Of a stretch of DNA of 64,000 bases, positions 59,651 through 64,000 are shown in pieces. The notes below the pieces were generated by a model that saw only the letters and a list, made by a program, of their open reading frames with translations, did not search any database and was not told where the DNA came from. The stretch is from Heterostelium multicystogenum (lineage: Eukaryota > Evosea > Eumycetozoa > Acytosteliales > Acytosteliaceae). Both the position numbers and the translations under genes were made by a program. The stretch lies in assembly GCA_003667245.1 (NCBI GenBank), contig RCNN01000126.1, positions 1 to 64,000 of the forward strand, read 5' to 3'. The first letter of the stretch is position 1; each line of letters begins with the position of its first letter.

Positions 59651-60831
59651 ATGAAAGAGATTACTATTTTTGGTAATATTTGTATGGATGTTATCAAGTT
59701 TATTGATACACCGAATTTTACAAAGGGTTCATATACAGAGGTTAGGAAGAAGTGTACATTGCTAGGTGGTGAGGCTGCCAATACTTTGGTAAGTATTACT
59801 ACATATTGATTCATGAATTCAATGACAAATGACAATGAGATCTGACTCATCATGTTCAATAGATATGTTGTGTCAATTGGTGAAGGACTTTAAAGAATAT
59901 AAATTAACGAAGGAGAATGTTTCATTCGAAGACAACAATGGAAACAACAGTAACAACAACAATGTTTTTTAAAGATTACAAAGATATATTTATAAGATTC
60001 AATTCTGTACCATTTTCTGATGATCAAATCGGTCAGAGAACATTGGCTTTGCTGAGCCAGAGATTGGGAAGCGAGAGCGATTATAATAGCTATCTTGAGC
60101 TGAGAATACCAAATATAGTGTCTGGCGATATATTAAGCAGTCCAGTATGTGATATATTGTTGACACCAGACTCTGAGAGAACGATGTTTGGATTTGGATT
60201 TGAGGCAATGAATCAGTACATTGGCACCATTAAAGAACAGATGCTTGAGCTTATTAATTGGTCGCGCGACTCATGGCTAACATTTGACTACAACACATCG
60301 AATATATCGGATCATATCATTGCTCGTGCCATTCAATCTGGTGTCAATCTCTATGTGATGGATCATGTGCTGCCCACTGAGATACCATCAATGTCAACCA
60401 TGAAAAGTGCATTTTTCTATCAGACATCTACAGACTACTTAGGCAAGAAAGGATCGATTGAATTGACAATTGGCACATTAAGAGAGCTGCTAGCACGTCA
60501 TCCAAAGATGTTTATTATCATTACTGATGGTGCTAATGGTTTGGCAGCTGGTGGTTGCTTCACAACAGGTTTATCAACAGAGCCTACCTATGTCCAACCA
60601 TTCTGGAGACTTGCTCCCAAGCTAGTGGAGCCAGTGGTTGACTCGATAGGAGCAGGCGACTCTTTCCGTTCTGGCATGCTATTTTCATTGCTACAAGGAT
60701 ATCCACTCACTACCTGTCTTGATTTTGCGTGTGTTGCAGGCGCACTCAACACACGATTCATAGGAGGAAACAACCGAGTTCCACAACGATCAGAGATATT
60801 GGATTACATTAGCCAAATAACTCAAAGATAA
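59651..60831 (+). CDS. PfkB-family carbohydrate kinase
   Basis: Ribokinase-like sugar or nucleoside kinase. Exon 1 is 59651-59788: ITIFGNICMDVIKF then LLGGEAANTL, the first PfkB signature region. A GT-AG intron (59789-59872) follows. The main frame (from about 59965) has DYKDIFIRFNSVPFSDDQI and ends with the second signature VDSIGAGDSFRSGMLFSLLQ (anion hole and catalytic Asp in GAGD). It also has the nucleotide-binding segment IIITDGANGL. After the intron the phase does not fit, and there is a break in the T-run near 59962. The usual small lid segment with a GxDxxG motif is not seen between the two exons. Substrate cannot be assigned. Confidence 0.83.
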
Positions 60832-61166
60832 ACAATAAAGCAAAGAAGGCAAGCTTTTAATGGTTTAAATTACATAATTGAATGTAATATTTTAAAAAAA
60901 TGTTATATACAGTCGTTTTAAGTTTTATTATTATATATTTAACTCTTGTTGTTTACTTTACTCAACCAATTTATTAGATTAGATGAAGGTAAATTGAAAT
61001 ATTCTAACTACTATTTTACAGGTCTTGCAACGATATTATTAAAAAGATGGCGAGCTTAGCAATTTGGGTGATATACATATTATATATATATAGGTAAAAG
61101 TATATTGGGTGCAACTATTGTTGTATTTGATATTATTATGCCGGATTATTATGTTGATATTGTTTA
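60832..61166. other. Short convergent intergenic spacer
   Basis: AT-rich spacer between two convergent 3' ends, with a short TA run (61078-61092). Nothing else seen. Confidence 0.5.
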
Positions 61167-63952
61167 CTACACATAGGTGTTTCTTCTTCTTCTTTCTTGT
61201 CTTCTTTCCTCTCTTCTTCTACCAAGGTGCTTGTGTAGACGTACACATCCGTAGATTGCACCACCAACCAGAAGTAAAGGAAGTCCAACTGTGCATGCTG
61301 CAACACCAATGGCGATATTCTTGGCCTTCTTTGAACGATATCTGGGTCTGGCTGGTGGGGGTGGGACGTAATTGTAGAGTGGTGTGTAATATTGCTTATC
61401 GTAACAGTCGGGGAGTTGGTATCCATAAAGTGTCCAGCAAAATAGTCGTTACGACACAGCCAACAGAATTGGTGCTGACAGTTCTGGCATGACATGTGGT
61501 TGCAACCTTCGTTCTTCTCAATGAATGCATTACATTTTGGACATTGTTGTACATTGAAGTTATTGTTATTGACCCATTCATCAAATTGTTGCTTAGCAGT
61601 TGTTCCTGACTTCTCCTTACGGCCGTGGAGTGAGTGTGCCTCTTCACCGCATTTATATCCATGATGAGCATCCTCGCCACACAGACAACAAAACTCTGTG
61701 TGACACTTTGGACAAGTGAGCATGGGATTATCTTGATTTCCACCGAGAATGAAAGTGTCGCAGTCTGGTGTTGGACACCACTTAATAGGCTCGGCTTTAA
61801 TGGAAGCAATCATGGAGAACTTTTGGTATTTGGTCCAAACACGATCATCAACAAATCTACGAATTTCTTCTTCGGTGATCTCTTTACGACATTGTGGGAA
61901 TGGGCAAATCAAGTCAAGAACCCTTGCTTCAACAATATGATTCGTCAGGTACTGCTTGATACAATCGACACAATATTGATGACCACATATGAAGCCATGT
62001 ACTTCATTTGACATTTCATATTCGCAATAGCAAATCTTGCACTCTACTGGTGAGTCCAACTTCTTAGGTCCGGTATTGGCGGCAACGCTAATGGCGCTGC
62101 TAGAGGCATGGCTACCATGATATGACATCCATCTTTTGAATGCAGCTGGATGTATTGATTCGTCAGACTCGGATTCTGATGAATCTGATTCATCGGATGA
62201 ATGGTAGGCGTCGTAGAGGGACTTAATTAAATCGTTGACCTCTCCAGTGGAAAGAGGTTGAGGAGTAGCGTTTCTCCACTTGAACTGTCTCTTGTAGTTG
62301 ATAGAACTGGAGGTTGGCTTATCATCGTCACTTGATTCATCTTCTGATTCTGACTCGGAGGTTTTTGATATTCTTCTTCTTCTTCTGAGTTCTCTTCTTA
62401 AATCGGCTTTCAATGTTCTTTTGCTGAGTGGCAAGGCATTTTCTTCTTCCGAGTCAGACTCGGAATCAGAAACGGATATTTGTTTTTGGGCAATTGTTAC
62501 TCTTCTATTTACCTCTCTCTTCAATTCTTTGTGGAGCTCAAGCTTACCAACAGGCTTTGTTCTAGTGTTAGTAACTGGTGTGACTGCAATGGAGTGTCTC
62601 TTTCTGGTACCAATATCGGCGCCATCGATACTGGAATGTAAGTTGTTAGAATTGAAAGTTTGGTCCAAATGGTTAAATAATTCTCGTAAATCCGGTTCGT
62701 TTAGTTTTTGTTGGTTGTTTGTAGTTGTGGTGGTTGTGGTGGTTGTGGTGGTGATCGAAGGGGGCAAAACTAGTGGTGGTGGTCTTGATGGAATGGCAGG
62801 TATATCTGTTGAAGCTTGTTTCATAAAAGTATTTCCTAAAAATCTTGGAGAGTAATTTAAACTCTTAGTACGGCGACCCAACTCGGTTGCCTCGTCGTCT
62901 CCCGAATCTGAATCCGATTCATCTACTGAATCGTTTTCTGACTCTGACTCTGAAGATTCATCAGACTCGGGTATTGGACGTGAGTTGACAACTCTTTTTA
63001 AAGATCTCCTTAGATTTGGAAGTGGTGGTGGAATAGGCGTAGTAGTTGTAGTGGTTGTGGTTGTAGTGGTTGTGGTGGTTGGTCTGACTTCATCATCAGA
63101 AGATTCCGAAGAACTGGAAAGCGATGCAGATTCTCTTCTTACCAATCTTGGTCTATTATTTACTCTAGTATTAATTGGATTGCTTATTACCACATTGTTA
63201 TTAACTTCACTATTCTATAATTTGAAAAAGAAAATTGCCAAATTAATAGGGCATTTCCAAAAATTTCCAGGACATGTTGGTTTTAGAACATACTCTTCTC
63301 TTTTTTGATAATAATGAAAGGAATATGCTTGGTCTTGTCTTTTTATGTTCAAACAGCTCCTGTGGTGGTGGACCCAATGGTATGAATCCACTTCCACCAT
63401 CAGAGTCACTATTGTCACTTGTGACATGTAAGCCGCCGCTTCGTCGCATGCTTCCGTCGAGTCTTGCAATAGACTGATTGGTGCTCTCTGGTATTTCGTA
63501 GTTCAACTCCTCATTCTCAGATGTGATAATTTTTACAATTTTGAGTATATCGTCGATACGATCTAGAAGCACAAGCAGCTCATTCAGCCTTGTCTCGTGT
63601 TGCATGTAGTTTCCGATTAAAATGACTATTCTCTGGCGCAGACGTTCCAAAGTACGGTGGTATGTAACAAGCTTATTGCTTTGTGATTTTTGAGAGTTTA
63701 TCCTTACAGGAAACGTCTGGTGAAGCTGCCTGTTTAGTAAACATAACCTGTACCAGTTCATTCAATCCATTTATATTTCGCTCTACCAATGGAGTTACTC
63801 TTGAAACTGTCAAATCTTCTTCCTAAAGAGTAACAACAACAATAACAAATCATGTTAACATTGTTCCAATTACTTTGGTTGGCCATAAATAATTAATCGA
63901 TTAACTACAATCAACTTACTCTAATCATATTTACAATATCTGTTGTAGCCAT
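61167..63952 (-). CDS. RBR-type E3 ubiquitin ligase with C-terminal membrane anchor
   Basis: RING-between-RING ligase passing ubiquitin through a RING2 cysteine. The main exon begins at 63214. RING1 spans about 62045-61900 (CKICYCEYEM, CGHQYCVDCIKQYL). The IBR spans about 61780-61630 (KWCPTPDCDTFI, CPKCHTEFCCLCGEDAHHG). RING2 spans about 61550-61440 (CPKCNAFIEKNEGCNHMSC, FCWLC; the Cys in EGCNHM is the expected catalytic residue). An A-run 61437-61439 one base short hides the true tail. The other frame gives YVPPPPARPRYR and a hydrophobic anchor (IAIGVAACTVGLPLLLVGG), then a basic end at 61167. The N-terminal half has Ser/Asp/Glu and poly-Thr stretches. An upstream part (63294-63952) joins by an in-frame 79-nt intron (63215-63293), with a first exon of 11 codons at 63920-63952. 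A frame problem near 63700 is unresolved. Confidence 0.88.
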
Positions 63953-64000
63953 GATGGTTTGGATTTGATTTTGTATATTTTATAATACAAAAGTATAGTA

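Noticed and set aside
62298..62855. 185-codon plus-strand open frame
   Set aside because: Antisense of the Ser/Asp-rich N-terminal half of the RBR ligase; hydrophobic runs come from low-complexity acidic codons.

Overview
The window is nuclear DNA from a dictyostelid social amoeba, probably not Dictyostelium discoideum itself. Coding sequence is moderately AT-rich and intergenic DNA very AT-rich. Introns are short (about 55-115 nt), AT-rich and GT-AG. Proteins carry Asn/Gln/Ser/Thr runs, and the gene set (SepA kinase, CudA-like regulator, CLU-like protein, ribosomal L10a) fits this group. I see no tRNA, rRNA, CRISPR, intact transposon or prokaryotic operon. All species statements are inference from content.

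Layout. 1-0.65 kb: alcohol dehydrogenase, broken and running off the edge (-). 2.2-3.7 kb: DNA primase small subunit (-). 4.7-5.7 kb: ribosomal protein L10a (+). 6.5-9.7 kb: CLU-like protein (+), running into an LRR protein to 11.2 kb (+). 11.3-12.5 kb: phosphopantetheine adenylyltransferase (-). 12.9-14.3 kb: (methyl)citrate synthase (+). 14.4-16.4 kb: DENN-domain protein (-). 17.1-18.5 kb: MIT/coiled-coil protein like NRBF2/Atg38 (-). 19.3-23.4 kb: large protein joining an insecticidal-crystal-toxin-like helical domain to lectin modules (-). 24.4-27.2 kb: RhoGAP protein (-). 27.2-30.3 kb: gene-poor. 30.3-34.7 kb: RalGAP beta-like protein (+). 34.8-35.9 kb: IMP4 (-). 36.1-37.6 kb: Sua5 (-). 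38.4-42.1 kb: SepA/Cdc7 kinase (+). 42.2-45.4 kb: a truncated and a full member of an unnamed family (+). 45.4-47.0 kb: GnT-I (-). 47.5-49.1 kb: exosome EXOSC9 (+). 49.3-51.5 kb: TPX2 homologue (-). 51.9-53.7 kb: CudA-like regulator (-). 55.5-57.5 kb: VARP-like VPS9 protein (-). 59.7-60.8 kb: pfkB kinase (+). 61.2-64.0 kb: RBR ubiquitin ligase with a C-terminal membrane anchor (-).

Most genes are unrelated housekeeping or signalling genes. Two themes recur. Primase and TPX2, both cell-cycle genes, share a GGCGC-containing element next to an A-run about 130-155 bp upstream of their starts. GT-rich elements resembling dictyostelid G-boxes lie in several promoter regions.

A caution for any reader: almost every gene has one or more single-base frame breaks, and those I could place precisely fall mostly in short homopolymer runs. 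Because essential genes are hit (primase, EXOSC9, TPX2), these are most likely sequencing or assembly errors and not gene decay. The gene calls below therefore often join adjacent frames. The best candidate for something under-described is the crystal-toxin-like/lectin gene at 19.3-23.4 kb.
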